From Bog-473 sp963824195 (GTDB lineage: Bacteria > Actinomycetota > Acidimicrobiia > Acidimicrobiales > RAAP-2): a DNA stretch of 64,000 bases. Position numbers and translations under genes: made by a program. The stretch spans positions 1 to 64,000 of the forward strand of contig CAWGOJ010000022.1 in NCBI GenBank assembly GCA_963824195.1, written 5' to 3'. Below, piece by piece: positions 1 through 9,907 of this stretch (position 1 is the stretch's first letter; every line of letters begins with the position of its first letter). The notes under the pieces are model-generated. The model did not search any database. It was not told the origin of the DNA and worked only from the letters and a program-made list of their open reading frames with translations.

Positions 1-71
1 GCTCGGAGGGATTCGAACCCCCAACCTTCTGATCCGTAGTCAGATGCTCTAGTCCGTTGAGCTACGAGCGC
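1..71 (-). tRNA. tRNA-Arg(ACG), 3' end cut by window edge
   Basis: Read on the minus strand, positions 71-65 give the acceptor 5' strand GCGCTCG. They are followed by a D arm (GCTC..GAGC), an anticodon stem TCTGA/TCAGA enclosing the loop CTACGGA (anticodon ACG, Arg), and a T arm with loop TTCGAAT. The visible 3' acceptor bases CGAGC pair with the 5' strand. The last two acceptor bases, the discriminator and any CCA lie beyond position 1. No integrase or repeat is seen beside it. Confidence 0.95.
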
Positions 72-130
72 TGGGTGAGTCAACAAGTGTACCGGACCCG
101 GGCACGCTCCGGATTGCGAGAACGTGCTGG

Positions 131-1333
131 TCAGACGGAGATCGGCAGGTTGGTATAACCCCGCACCGTGCTGGTGAAGAGGGGTACTGCCTCGTCACGG
201 TTGACCGACCACTCCGGAAACCGTTTGAGGGTCTCCTCCAGCGCGATCCGTCCTTCCATGCGCGCCAGCGCCGCCCCCAGGCAGAAATGGATGCCGTAGC
301 CAAAGGAGAGGTGGTGGTCGATCTTGCGGTGGATGTCGAAGCGGTCGGCATCGGGGAACACCCGCTCGTCCCGTCCGGCCGATCCGGTAATCATCACGAC
401 CTTTGAGTTGGCCGGGATCGTCTGCCCGTGAATCCCGACATCGGCGGTGCACCAGCGGCTCTGCACCGGCGACGGTGCCTCGTAGCGCAACAACTCCTCG
501 ACCGCGTTGGCGAGGAGGCCGGCGTCGGCGACCAGCTCGGCTCGCTGCTCCGGGTTGTCATCCAGCGTGAGGGCCGCCCAGCCCAGGAGCCGGGCCACCG
601 TCTCGGTGCCGGCACTGCCGATGAGGAGCGCGAAGTTGACGGACTGCTCCATCGTGAGCCGGCGCAGCTCGCCGTCCTCATCGACGATCTCGCCGTTGAC
701 AAGGTCTGTGAACATGTCATCGCGGGGCTCCTTCTGGCGCTCTGCGAGCGCACCTGCGGCGTACTCCTGGAGCTTGCCCATCGCCACCGCCGACACGTCG
801 TTGTACATGCCCTTCTCAGGGTCGAGATGGAAGCTCTCGTCGATCCAGCCCCGGACCATGTCCCGGTCCTCGGGGGGAACGCCGAGCAACGCCGCGATCA
901 CGTAGGCGGGCACGCGCGCCCCGAAGTCCTGCACGTAGTCGAACGAGCTCCGGCCCACCAGCGCGTCGAGGAGATCGGCGCACAGCATGCGAATGTCGTC
1001 CTCGAGCTGTGTCATCCGGCGCGGCGTGAACGCCTTGGAGACGAGCCGGCGATAGCGGGTGTGCTCCGGGGGATCCATGAAGATCATGATCTCCATCTCC
1101 GTCGGCTCCGGGCCGATCATCTCCATCACGGTGCCGTGGGACGAGCAGAAGGTCTTCGGATCGCGGCTGAAGGCGTCGACGTCGGCGAATCGGCTCACCG
1201 CGTAGAAATCGTGATCGGCGTTGTAGTAGAGGGGCGCCTCGTCACGAAGGCGGCGCCAGATCGGGTGCGGGTCGACCTTGTACCGCTCATCGAGTGGGTC
1301 CCAGGCGAGTGGCGGCGTATCGACGGATGTCAT
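131..1333 (-). CDS. cytochrome P450
   Basis: A 400-residue bacterial soluble P450, the usual length for the class. It shows the I-helix oxygen-activation motif AGTET (241-245), the K-helix ExxR motif (E280-R283) and the heme-ligand loop FGYGIHFCLG with Cys351 as axial thiolate. It would monooxygenate a hydrophobic substrate using ferredoxin electrons, but no ferredoxin gene is adjacent and the substrate is unknown. It is the last gene of the leftward TetR-glucokinase-P450 unit, 14 bases after the kinase. A second P450 lies at 43.8-45.1 kb; they share only family motifs. Confidence 0.95.
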   Translation of the reverse strand: MTSVDTPPLAWDPLDERYKVDPHPIWRRLRDEAPLYYNADHDFYAVSRFADVDAFSRDPKTFCSSHGTVMEMIGPEPTEMEIMIFMDPPEHTRYRRLVSKAFTPRRMTQLEDDIRMLCADLLDALVGRSSFDYVQDFGARVPAYVIAALLGVPPEDRDMVRGWIDESFHLDPEKGMYNDVSAVAMGKLQEYAAGALAERQKEPRDDMFTDLVNGEIVDEDGELRRLTMEQSVNFALLIGSAGTETVARLLGWAALTLDDNPEQRAELVADAGLLANAVEELLRYEAPSPVQSRWCTADVGIHGQTIPANSKVVMITGSAGRDERVFPDADRFDIHRKIDHHLSFGYGIHFCLGAALARMEGRIALEETLKRFPEWSVNRDEAVPLFTSTVRGYTNLPISV

Positions 1334-1347
1334 GTGCAGGTTCCCCC

Positions 1348-2199
1348 TCAGTCGAGGCCGATGTGATCCTCGTCCCAGAGCTTGATCCCACCGAGTATGC
1401 CCGCCGAGTTGTCCACCACCGTGATGCGCTCGAGCACCGCGCCCAGATCACGGCGGTTGATGCGCTGAGCGTTACCCCCACCGATGAAGAGGTGATCGAA
1501 GAACGTGAGCGCATTGAAGTAGGCGATCGCCTTGCGGACCCGTGTGTTCCAGCGCTTGTCACCGATCTTCTTGCGCGCCGGCTCGCCCAGCTGCTCGTTG
1601 AACGTCTCGCCCCTGCGGAACTCAAGGTGCGAGAACTCGAGATGGGGCAGGAGTCGGCCGTCCATGAAGAAGGCCGTGCCGACCCCCGTCCCGAGCGTGA
1701 TCACCGCCTCGAAGCCATAGCCCTGCACGACGGCGGCACCCTGGACGTCGGCATCGTTGGCCACCCGGCAGGGCCTGTCGAGGGAGTGTGCCAGCGCATG
1801 TGCGAGGTCGAAGTCCGACCAGGCCTTCACCAGCTCGGGGACGATCTCGGTGCCCGGCCCCTTCTTCGTCACGAAGTGGGGCGCGCTGAGCACGTGGCCC
1901 CCGCGCACCATGCCGGGGAACCCGCACGAGATGCGGTCCGCCGCGGGCAGCTTGGCGGCGATGCCGGTGAGCTTCTCGACCAACTGGTCGGGTGGCATCG
2001 GGTAGGACGTCGGGATCTTCACCCGGTCGGCGACGACCGTCCCGGTTGCTCCGAGCACGTTGGCCTTGAGCCCCGTGCCCCCGACGTCGATGCACAACGT
2101 GTAGGGGTGCTCGTGCGCGGGTCCGGCGGAATCGGCCTCCACGGAGTGGACTGTAGCGAAACCAGGTTCAGCAGTGTCCAGCGACACCGATCCCGTCAT
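1348..2199 (-). CDS. ppgK: polyphosphate glucokinase (ROK family)
   Basis: A 283-residue sugar kinase of the ROK/actin fold that should phosphorylate glucose with polyphosphate or ATP. The phosphate-1 loop IDVGGTGLK (37-45), NDAD (148-151), the glycine-rich LGTGVGTA (169-176) and the LEFSHLE segment match actinobacterial polyphosphate glucokinases. The ROK zinc motif CxCGxxGC is absent, as in that subfamily. The open frame continues upstream, but that part is antisense-like sequence inside the TetR gene. The ATG at 2199 overlaps the TetR stop in an ATGA, so I chose it. Pairing with a P450 and TetR is unusual for a glycolytic enzyme. Phosphoryl donor preference cannot be read from sequence. 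Confidence 0.85.
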   Translation of the reverse strand: MTGSVSLDTAEPGFATVHSVEADSAGPAHEHPYTLCIDVGGTGLKANVLGATGTVVADRVKIPTSYPMPPDQLVEKLTGIAAKLPAADRISCGFPGMVRGGHVLSAPHFVTKKGPGTEIVPELVKAWSDFDLAHALAHSLDRPCRVANDADVQGAAVVQGYGFEAVITLGTGVGTAFFMDGRLLPHLEFSHLEFRRGETFNEQLGEPARKKIGDKRWNTRVRKAIAYFNALTFFDHLFIGGGNAQRINRRDLGAVLERITVVDNSAGILGGIKLWDEDHIGLD

Positions 2200-2843
2200 C
2201 CCTGGAGGACGTCGCGGATGACGTCGCGGAGCATCTCGCCCAATTCCTGGTTGGTCGTCGACGAGAAGGCCTCGCCGGAGAGGAAGAGGCTCGAGAAGAC
2301 GACGCCGAAGGACGCGGCCATGCGGACCCGGTCCCGCAAGGGGACCCTCGGGTCGGCCAGCACCTGGCGGAACTGGTTCTGGATGTCCTCGTGCTCGGCG
2401 TCGTGGTCCTTGCGGTGCAGCTTCTCGAGGGCGGCCTGGTTCCGCTCGTGCATGAGGAAGATCTTGCGCTGGGCCAGCATCTGGTCGACGATCTGGTCGA
2501 GCAGCTCGCCCCACTGCGCGAGGGTGACCGGTCCCTCTCCCATCCGGACGAGCGCGTCCCGGCCGAACTCGTGCAGGCGCATGTGCAGCGCCATGAGGAT
2601 GTCGTCCTTCGAGGTGAAGTGGTAGTAGAGCGCCGCCTTGGTGACGCCCAGCTGCTCGGCGATCTGCCGCAGGCTGGTGCCGTCGAAGCCCTGCTCGATG
2701 AAGAGGTCCAGGGCCACATCGAGGATGCGCTCCCTCGTGTTGACCGCCACCGCCTCGGGGGCCCGCTCGCCGTCCCCCAGCTCATCGCCCCGTAGGGCGC
2801 CGGTCGGGAGGTCCTCGGATTCGGCGGGTGCGGTCTGGGTCAT
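2196..2843 (-). CDS. TetR family transcriptional regulator
   Basis: A 215-residue repressor-type protein. The N-terminal helix-turn-helix (about 36-83, including TKAALYYHFTSKDDIL) is typical TetR, and the C-terminal ligand/dimer domain is not assignable. It heads the leftward unit and is translationally coupled to the glucokinase (ATGA). It also diverges from the ABC exporter at 2936 across 92 bases containing palindromes, so it probably represses itself and perhaps the exporter. No ribosome-binding site precedes the ATG. A TAATAC -10-like hexamer lies 8 bases upstream on the minus strand, suggesting an almost leaderless mRNA. Confidence 0.93.
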   Translation of the reverse strand: MTQTAPAESEDLPTGALRGDELGDGERAPEAVAVNTRERILDVALDLFIEQGFDGTSLRQIAEQLGVTKAALYYHFTSKDDILMALHMRLHEFGRDALVRMGEGPVTLAQWGELLDQIVDQMLAQRKIFLMHERNQAALEKLHRKDHDAEHEDIQNQFRQVLADPRVPLRDRVRMAASFGVVFSSLFLSGEAFSSTTNQELGEMLRDVIRDVLQG

Positions 2844-2849
2844 CGGGTT

Positions 2850-2860
2850 GAGTATTACTC
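2850..2860. promoter_or_regulatory. perfect palindrome GAGTA-T-TACTC, candidate operator
   Basis: An 11-base perfect inverted repeat in the TetR/exporter divergent region, overlapping the putative -10 of the tetR-like gene. It is one of about a dozen AAAGAGTATACTCTTT-like elements in the window. A repeated ACGGCCG (2867-2873 and 2881-2887) lies to its right and is another candidate operator. Confidence 0.45.
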
Positions 2861-2863
2861 TAC

Positions 2864-2893
2864 TTGACGGCCGGTTAGTAACGGCCGTACTCT
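2864..2893 (+). promoter_or_regulatory. promoter for the DrrAB-type exporter
   Basis: TTGACG (2864-2869) and TACTCT (2888-2893) are spaced by 18 bases and point toward the ATPase gene at 2936. The two ACGGCCG repeats sit between the boxes, where a bound repressor would block RNA polymerase. The gene has a good ribosome-binding site, AAGGAAG (2927-2933). Confidence 0.5.
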
Positions 2894-2935
2894 GGCGCTC
2901 TTCGACCAGTTTACTGACCGACAGGTAAGGAAGCC

Positions 2936-3955
2936 ATGGCTGACGAGCTGATGATCCAGGCCGAAGGGCTCACGAAGCGCTACGGCGAGACGCAGGCCCT
3001 GGCCGGGGTCGACTTCTCCGTGCCCGCCGGCACCATCCTGGGACTGCTCGGCCCGAACGGGGCCGGTAAGACGACCGCGGTGCGGATCCTGACCACGCTC
3101 GCCCTGCCCGACGCGGGCCGGGCCACGGTGGCGGGGATCGACGTCGTGAAGCACCCGGGCGAGGTGCGCCGCCACATCGGCGTCGCCGCGCAGGACGCCA
3201 CGCTCGACCCCCTGCTGACGGGGCGGCAGAACCTCGTCCTGGTGGGCGAGCTGTCCGACATGGGCCGGGCGCCCTCGCGGGCCCAGGCGGCCGAGCTCCT
3301 CGCCCAGTTCGAGCTGACCGACGCCGCCGACCGCGTCCTGAAGGGCTATTCGGGCGGCATGCGCCGACGGCTGGACCTGGCGGCGTCTCTGATGACGCGG
3401 CCCCCGGTGCTGTTCCTCGACGAGCCGACCACGGGGCTGGACCCGACGAGCCGCCAGCGGGTCTGGGACGCCATCCGGGAACTCCTCGGTGAAGGGGTCA
3501 CGGTGCTCCTGACGACGCAGTACCTCGACGAGGCCGACGCGCTGGCCCACCGCATCGTCGTCGTGGACCACGGACGAGTGATCGCCGACGGGACGCCGAC
3601 CGAGTTGAAGGAGGCGAGCCGGAGCGCGCACATAGAAGTGATGCTGGCGGCGCCCCACCCCGACGCGGTCGGCGCGATCTCGCCGCTGGTGACGGGCCAC
3701 GTCCACGTGAGCGAGGACGGGCGGCACCTGAGCGCGGGCGTCGACGCCGCGGCGGGATTGGCTACCTCGGTGGTGCGGGCACTCGACGCCGCCGGCGTCC
3801 TGGTGGACAACATCGAGGTGCGCCAGCCGTCGCTCGACGACGTGTTCTTCTCGCTCACGGGCGGGCACATCGAGGAGGACGACGAGGACGAGGTGGATCT
3901 CGCCGTCGAGGCAGCCGATGACGACCGGCACGAGCTGGAAGGAGCGCGCACATGA
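2936..3955 (+). CDS. ABC exporter ATPase, DrrA-like
   Basis: A 339-residue nucleotide-binding subunit of an ABC-2 exporter. It has Walker A GPNGAGKT (39-46), signature YSGGMRRR (138-145), Walker B with LFLDEPTTGLD (159-169), and the long C-terminal extension typical of daunorubicin-resistance (DrrA) ATPases. The very acidic tail (EEDDEDEVD) is a local oddity. It overlaps the permease start by four bases (ATGA) and should work with it to export a hydrophobic compound or lipid. The divergent TetR is the likely regulator. Substrate unknown. Confidence 0.93.
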   Translation: MADELMIQAEGLTKRYGETQALAGVDFSVPAGTILGLLGPNGAGKTTAVRILTTLALPDAGRATVAGIDVVKHPGEVRRHIGVAAQDATLDPLLTGRQNLVLVGELSDMGRAPSRAQAAELLAQFELTDAADRVLKGYSGGMRRRLDLAASLMTRPPVLFLDEPTTGLDPTSRQRVWDAIRELLGEGVTVLLTTQYLDEADALAHRIVVVDHGRVIADGTPTELKEASRSAHIEVMLAAPHPDAVGAISPLVTGHVHVSEDGRHLSAGVDAAAGLATSVVRALDAAGVLVDNIEVRQPSLDDVFFSLTGGHIEEDDEDEVDLAVEAADDDRHELEGART

Positions 3956-4809
3956 CGACGACCACGCTGACGCCGACGACCACGGGGGTCGGCCGCCCTC
4001 GCTCCTCCGGAAGCCTGTTCGGCCCGCTCTCGGACACGTGGGCGATGACGCGGCGCAACCTGGTGCACATCTCGCGGGAGCCGATGCAGCTTTCCGACGT
4101 CACGATCCAGCCGGTGCTGTTCACGGTGCTCTTCGTCTACATCTTCGGCGGCGCCATCCCTATCCCCGGTGGCGGCACGTACACGGACTACCTACTGGCG
4201 GGGCTGCTCGCATTGAACCTGGTCACCTCGACCATGGGTACCGCGGTGGGGCTGAGCACCGACCTGCACGAGGGCATGGTCGACCGCTTCCGCGCCCTGC
4301 CCATGTGGCGCTCCGCCATGCTCGTGGGGCGCTCCATGGCTGACCTGATGACCTCGTGCCTATGCGCCCTGATCGTCGGGCTGACCGGGCTCGCCGTCGG
4401 GTGGCGCTCCGACGCCGGCTTCGCCGGCATCGTGGCCGGCTTCCTCCTGGTGCTCTTCTTCTCCTACTCACTGACGTGGATCGCCGCGTGCGTGGGACTG
4501 AACTCCAAGAGTCCCGAGTCGGCCGCGTCGTTCGGCTTCATCGTGCTGTTCCCGCTGGCCTTCGTGTCCAACGCCATGGTGCCGACGCTGCACATGCCGG
4601 GGTGGATGCAGGCGATCGCGGACTGGAACCCCGTGAGCGCGGTGTGCGCGGGGGCGCGGGACCTGTGGGGAAACCCCAACCCATCGAAGGTGATCGATGC
4701 CTGGCCCATGCAACATCCGGTGGAGGCCTCGCTGATCTGGTCGGTCCTGATCCTGGCGGTGGCCGCTCCGCTGGCGGCGCACTTCTTCCGGCGGCGCACG
4801 ACCGAGTAG
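3952..4809 (+). CDS. ABC-2 type exporter permease, DrrB-like
   Basis: A 285-residue inner-membrane permease partner of the preceding ATPase. About six hydrophobic helices are visible, for example around QPVLFTVLFVYIFGG, and the FPLAFVSNAMVP segment is the conserved C-terminal ABC-2 motif. Translation is coupled to the ATPase by the ATGA overlap. A strong hairpin follows seven bases after the stop, so this is a two-gene operon. The permease at 8.1-8.9 kb is a diverged paralog with the same FPLSFVSSAYVP segment. Confidence 0.92.
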   Translation: MTTTTLTPTTTGVGRPRSSGSLFGPLSDTWAMTRRNLVHISREPMQLSDVTIQPVLFTVLFVYIFGGAIPIPGGGTYTDYLLAGLLALNLVTSTMGTAVGLSTDLHEGMVDRFRALPMWRSAMLVGRSMADLMTSCLCALIVGLTGLAVGWRSDAGFAGIVAGFLLVLFFSYSLTWIAACVGLNSKSPESAASFGFIVLFPLAFVSNAMVPTLHMPGWMQAIADWNPVSAVCAGARDLWGNPNPSKVIDAWPMQHPVEASLIWSVLILAVAAPLAAHFFRRRTTE

Positions 4810-4816
4810 GCCCTCA

Positions 4817-4847
4817 CGGGCGGGTCCGGCCGTCCCGGACCCGCCCG
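4817..4847 (+). terminator. intrinsic-type terminator hairpin
   Basis: Bases 4817-4829 pair perfectly with 4835-4847, giving a 13-bp GC-rich stem and a 5-base loop just after the exporter operon. There is no U-tract, as is common for actinobacterial hairpin terminators. Confidence 0.75.
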
Positions 4848-4873
4848 CGGACGGGTTGGGTAGCCTGCGATCC

Positions 4874-6286
4874 GTGACGGGAGAACCATGGCTGGGGGAC
4901 GCGTGCTCGTTGGTCGATGCCTTCCGGGAGGGGACGATCTCCCCGACCGAAGCACTGGAAGGATCACTGGCGGCCGTTGCATCGTCAAAGCTGAACGCGG
5001 TCTGCTTCGTCGACGAGGAGCGGGCGCTCGAGGCGGCGGCTGCGGCCGACGTGAGCCTGCCCTTCGGCGGGGTACCGATCGGCGTCAAAGAGCTCGACCC
5101 GGTGCAGCACTGGCCTCTGACCGACGCGTCCCTGGTGCACAAGGACCGGGTCTCCGACTACGACGGGACCATGACGGCGCGCCTCCGTGCGGCCGGAGCG
5201 GTGCTGGCCGGCCAGACAACGGCATCCGAGTTCGGCGGCATCAACTGCACCTACACCCGCCTACACGGCGCGACGTCCAATCCGTACGACCTGGAGCGGA
5301 CGCCCGGCGGCTCCTCAGGTGGCTCGGCGGCGGCGGTGGCGGGCGGGTTGTTCCCGCTCTGCACGGGCGGTGACGGTGGCGGCTCCATCCGGATCCCGGC
5401 CGGCTTCACGGGCCTGTTCGGGTTGAAGGCGACCTTCGGGAGGATCCCGAAGGGGCCCTATACGGAGATCGAGCCGCTGACCGCGGTGCTGGGATGCGTG
5501 GCGCGCTCGGTGCGGGACACCGCCCGTTGGTTCGACGCCTGCAACGGGTACGACGAGTACGACCCATTCTCGCTGCCCCGGGTCGAGGGTTGGGAGGCGG
5601 GACTCGGCCGGCAGGACGTCCGCGGGAAGCGGGTCGCGGTGTGCGTCGACCTGGGGGCGGCGGTCGTGGCGGCCGCCGTGCATGAGAAGGTCGACGAGGC
5701 GGCCGGCCTCCTGATCGAGGATGCCGGCCTCGAACGGCACGATGTGCCGATCGCGTTGCCCCAGGGCGGCATGGAGTGGGCCATGGCTGGGACCGCCAGT
5801 CTGCTGGTGGGGCTCGGTGACCTCTACCCCGCGTGCGAGCCGGAACTGACGCCCGAGATCATGCTGGCGGCCAACATCGCCACTCATCACTTCGACATCG
5901 AGGCGGCCAAGGGCATCGAGGCGTTGCGCCGGGCGTCCATCGTGCAGATGGCGCAGATCTTCGAGCAGGTGGACTTCGTGGTGTGCGCGACAAACCCCGA
6001 CGTCGCGTTCGGAGCGGAGGGGCCGTTGCCGACCACGGTCGACGGGGTGGATCTCATTGCCGAGCGCGGGTTCGAGGCGGCGGTCGGGAACAACGGGGCG
6101 TTGACCATCCCGGCCAATACGACCGGGCACCCAGCAGTCGCCATCCCGATCGGGGTGGGGGACGGCCTGCCGGTGTCCATGCAGATCATCGGGCGGCGGC
6201 ACGCGGAGCAGCTCCTGCTGGACCTGGCCCGCATCGTCGAGCGCGAGCGGCCGTGGCCTCTCGTGGCCCCGGGGGCGCCCGGCTGA
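4874..6286 (+). CDS. amidase signature family hydrolase
   Basis: A 470-residue amidase (EC 3.5.1.-) with the Ser-cisSer-Lys triad. Lys is in IGVKEL (about residue 72), the cis-Ser is in GGSSGGSAAA (about 147), and the nucleophile Ser is in GGGSIRIPA (about 171). I chose the GTG at 4874 over an upstream TTG at 4856, which lies closer to the terminator; neither has a strong ribosome-binding site. The gene stands alone and is followed by its own hairpin. It hydrolyses an amide whose identity cannot be inferred. It is not a GatA, because no GatB/GatC neighbours exist. Confidence 0.88.
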   Translation: MTGEPWLGDACSLVDAFREGTISPTEALEGSLAAVASSKLNAVCFVDEERALEAAAAADVSLPFGGVPIGVKELDPVQHWPLTDASLVHKDRVSDYDGTMTARLRAAGAVLAGQTTASEFGGINCTYTRLHGATSNPYDLERTPGGSSGGSAAAVAGGLFPLCTGGDGGGSIRIPAGFTGLFGLKATFGRIPKGPYTEIEPLTAVLGCVARSVRDTARWFDACNGYDEYDPFSLPRVEGWEAGLGRQDVRGKRVAVCVDLGAAVVAAAVHEKVDEAAGLLIEDAGLERHDVPIALPQGGMEWAMAGTASLLVGLGDLYPACEPELTPEIMLAANIATHHFDIEAAKGIEALRRASIVQMAQIFEQVDFVVCATNPDVAFGAEGPLPTTVDGVDLIAERGFEAAVGNNGALTIPANTTGHPAVAIPIGVGDGLPVSMQIIGRRHAEQLLLDLARIVERERPWPLVAPGAPG

Positions 6287-6301
6287 CGCGGATCGCTCCC
6301 G

Positions 6302-6320
6302 CGCCCGGTCCGACCGGGCG
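6302..6320 (+). terminator. terminator hairpin after the amidase
   Basis: CGCCCGGT (6302-6309) pairs with ACCGGGCG (6313-6320) around a 3-base loop, 16 bases after the amidase stop. It is a perfect 8-bp GC-rich stem without a U-tract. Confidence 0.65.
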
Positions 6321-6500
6321 ACCGCGCTCCGTCCTCAGAGGTGAACGGCCTAGCACGGACAGAGAAATTGGTTCGTGGTTGGCAGACGCCGAGCCGACAA
6401 GATCCCGGGCCTGAGCACGAGTTTTGGGGATGTGTTGCGACTTTCTGTGACTTTCGGTTCCTGCGCCTCAACGACCGTTTGTCCTATCTTGATCCCAGAG

Positions 6501-8006
6501 ATGGCGGAAGAAATGCTGTTCACGGTTGCCGGGTCGGTTGCTATGCCGGCTCAGATGATCTCGCTCGAGGAAGCGGGCCTCGAGGAGCGCGCCGACCTCC
6601 AGGAGTGGGTGCTCTCGAACCCAGCCATCCTGGGGCCCGCCGTGAAGGTGATCACCTTCGAGTTCGACGGCGTGCCGACGGCCTCGGGCGCGGGTCGGGA
6701 TCGCATCTGGGTGCTGGGCCTGGGCGCCGACGGCCGGCTGGTGGTGGCCGAGCTCAAGAGCAGCCGGACGCCCGACACCGACGTCTCGGCGGTCAAGTAC
6801 GCCGCCATGGCCAGCCGGATCCTGCCCGAGTCCCTGGCCGACCACTACGCCCGGTTCCAGTCGCGGCGGCAGTCCCCGGTGACCCTCGACGAGGCATTGG
6901 CCGAGCTGCAGGCCCACGCTCCCGATCTCACGCAGGAGTCGCTGCGGCGCCCTCGCATCGTCCTCCTGGCCCGGGACTTCTCATCCCTGGTCACGGCCAG
7001 TGTCGTCTGGCTGAGCGAGATGGGCCTCGACATCTCGCTCGTGCAGATCAGCGCCTTCCGGTCCTACGTCTACGGGCACGCCGGCAGTGGCAACGTGCCC
7101 ATGATCTCCGTCAGCCAGCTCTACCCGCTGCGGGAGGTCGAGGAGTTCACCATCAGCCCCGAGCGCCAGCTCGCCAAGGAGATGGCCGACTCGAAGCGGC
7201 GCGTGCAGGACGCCAGCACCGTGCGCCGCCTCGTCACGTCGGAGTCCGTGGCGGACGGGACGATCTTCACGATCGCCCCCCGGGACGACATGAACTTCGA
7301 GCTCCGGAGCCAGCTCGAGGAGTGGCTCCACGCCGACCCGGCCCGCCGGACCGCCCACTGGCAGAACGTCGCAAGTGCGGCGCTGGTGTGGGACGCCGAC
7401 AAGGCGCCGTACACGCCGGCCGGGCTGGTCCGCCACATCGTGGAGCTGGCGACCGGCATCAGCCGCGACTTCTCGGGGACCCAGTGGTGGCGCGATCCCG
7501 GCGGATGGACGCTGGCCGAGCTCGCCGGGCCGCTCAGCGGGGGCAAGGGCGCGCTCTACCGAGAATTCTGGTCCCGCTGGCTCGATCGGGTGCGGGTCGT
7601 CCACAGCCACTGGACCCAGATGTCAACTCTTCCGGCCCAGAACTTCATCACGCTGCCGTCACCCATCATGGGCACGCACTACGGGCTCGGCTTCGCGGCC
7701 GGCGGCAGGTTGCGCTCGGACTTCTTCATCGACCTCGGCTCCCCCGGGAGCACGGCGCAGTTCGAGGTGATCCAGGCGCAGCGGGAGGTGGTCGAGTCGA
7801 TCTACGACGCACCGCTGTCGTGGGAGCGGCTGCCCGACCGTGCCGCCTTCCGGATCGCCGACTACAGCGAGGGAGAGATCACGACCGTCGAGGACTACGC
7901 GTTCTACATCGACTGGATGATCGATTCGCAGGAGCGGCTGCGCCGGGCCATCGAAGGTGTCGTGCAGGGCGGCGCCCCCCAGAGCGAGGACTTCGACCGA
8001 CGCTGA
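6501..8006 (+). CDS. PD-(D/E)XK-like nuclease-fold protein with DUF4268
   Basis: About 501 residues. The N-terminal part (roughly 15-110) resembles the RecB/NucS-like nuclease core: EERADLQEWVLSNPAIL, then GRDRIWVLG and VVAELKSS, which supply the D and ExK residues of the motif. The C-terminal third (FWSRWLDRV..., SDFFIDLG, LSWERLPDRAAFRIADY) matches DUF4268. I chose the ATG at 6501 because the frame upstream lacks coding character. It is monocistronic, between an amidase and a leftward exporter, with no methylase, helicase or phage genes around. It may be a stand-alone nuclease or a defence-related protein; its function is not established. Confidence 0.7.
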   Translation: MAEEMLFTVAGSVAMPAQMISLEEAGLEERADLQEWVLSNPAILGPAVKVITFEFDGVPTASGAGRDRIWVLGLGADGRLVVAELKSSRTPDTDVSAVKYAAMASRILPESLADHYARFQSRRQSPVTLDEALAELQAHAPDLTQESLRRPRIVLLARDFSSLVTASVVWLSEMGLDISLVQISAFRSYVYGHAGSGNVPMISVSQLYPLREVEEFTISPERQLAKEMADSKRRVQDASTVRRLVTSESVADGTIFTIAPRDDMNFELRSQLEEWLHADPARRTAHWQNVASAALVWDADKAPYTPAGLVRHIVELATGISRDFSGTQWWRDPGGWTLAELAGPLSGGKGALYREFWSRWLDRVRVVHSHWTQMSTLPAQNFITLPSPIMGTHYGLGFAAGGRLRSDFFIDLGSPGSTAQFEVIQAQREVVESIYDAPLSWERLPDRAAFRIADYSEGEITTVEDYAFYIDWMIDSQERLRRAIEGVVQGGAPQSEDFDRR

Positions 8007-8075
8007 CGCCGGCATCGGCATCGGCATCGACACCGGCGCCGCTTTCTGGCCCCGTGCCACGCCGCCGCCGCGCCT

Positions 8076-8917
8076 TCACGACCTCCTCAGCTTCCAGGTG
8101 GCCAGCGGCGCGAAGACGACGATGAGGGCCACCGTCCACAGGAGCGACGGCACCAGGTAGTACGACACGGAGTGGCCCAGCAGGTGCTCGGCCGCCGGCC
8201 CGCCCGTCAGCAGCCGCACCGTGTTCACCATCTGGGTCATCGGCTGGTTGGTGGCGAAGCCCTGCATCCAACCCGGCATCGTCGCCACCGGCACGTAGGC
8301 CGATGAGACGAAGCTGAGCGGAAAGACCAGGAACGAGAGCCCCTGCGCAGCCTGTGGGCTGCCGGCCGCCAGGCCCATGGCGATGAACATCCACACGAAC
8401 GCGAAGCCGTACAGGATGGTCAGGCCCAGCGCCGCCAGCGCGCCGGCCACGCTGCCGCCGATGCGGAAGCCGACGGCGAAACCCACGGCGGTCATGACGA
8501 TCACGCCCCAGGCCACCAGTGTCGAGTCCGCGCTCACCCGGCCCGTGATGATCGACAGCAGCCGGATGGGCAGGCTCCGCAGCCGGTCGAACAGACCGCC
8601 CTCGAGGTCGTCGGCGACGCCGCTCGCGGCGCCCATGCCCTGGAAGAGCACGCCGGTGACGACGAAGCCGGGCACCAGGAAGTCGACGTAGGTCAGGTTG
8701 CCCAGATGCGCCACCGCACCGCCGAAGACGTAGCGGAAGATGAGGAGGAACAGCACCCCCTGCGCCGTGCCCGCGACGATCAGGGCCGGCGTGCGCACGA
8801 ACTTCTTGAGCGTGCGGGCCGCCACCTGGCTCGAGGCGGCCAGATACGACGCGCCCCCGTTCCCGGCCGCCCCGACGGGTCGCGCCGGGCGCGGTCGATC
8901 GAGCGTGATGTCCATGG

Positions 8918-8921
<4 letters not shown>
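8076..8921 (-). CDS. ABC-2 type exporter permease, DrrB-like
   Basis: A 281-residue membrane permease with about six hydrophobic segments and the conserved FPLSFVSSAYVPVATMPGWM region seen in DrrB proteins. The ATG at 8921 overlaps the ATPase stop (ATGA), so the two are translated together; the longer open frame upstream is an artefact over the ATPase gene. Together they form the second ABC-2 exporter in the window, downstream of a PadR regulator. Substrate unknown. Confidence 0.92.

Positions 8922-9907
<986 letters not shown>

Noticed and set aside
1..130. tRNA-Arg as an integration site for a genomic island
   Set aside because: No integrase, direct repeat of the tRNA 3' end or phage gene was found in the window, and the 3' end is outside it.
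428..1366. Long rightward frame opposite the P450
   Set aside because: Typical high-GC shadow frame; codon-position GC and family motifs support only the P450 strand.
2911..2928. TTACTGACCGACAGGTAA as a TetR operator
   Set aside because: Only the outer four bases and CTG/CAG are symmetrical and with a bulge; weaker than the nearby palindromes, so not listed as a feature.
8011..8028. Three tandem GGCATC copies as a repeat array or CRISPR
   Set aside because: Only 18 bases, no spacers, and located in a short intergenic gap; ordinary microsatellite-like sequence.
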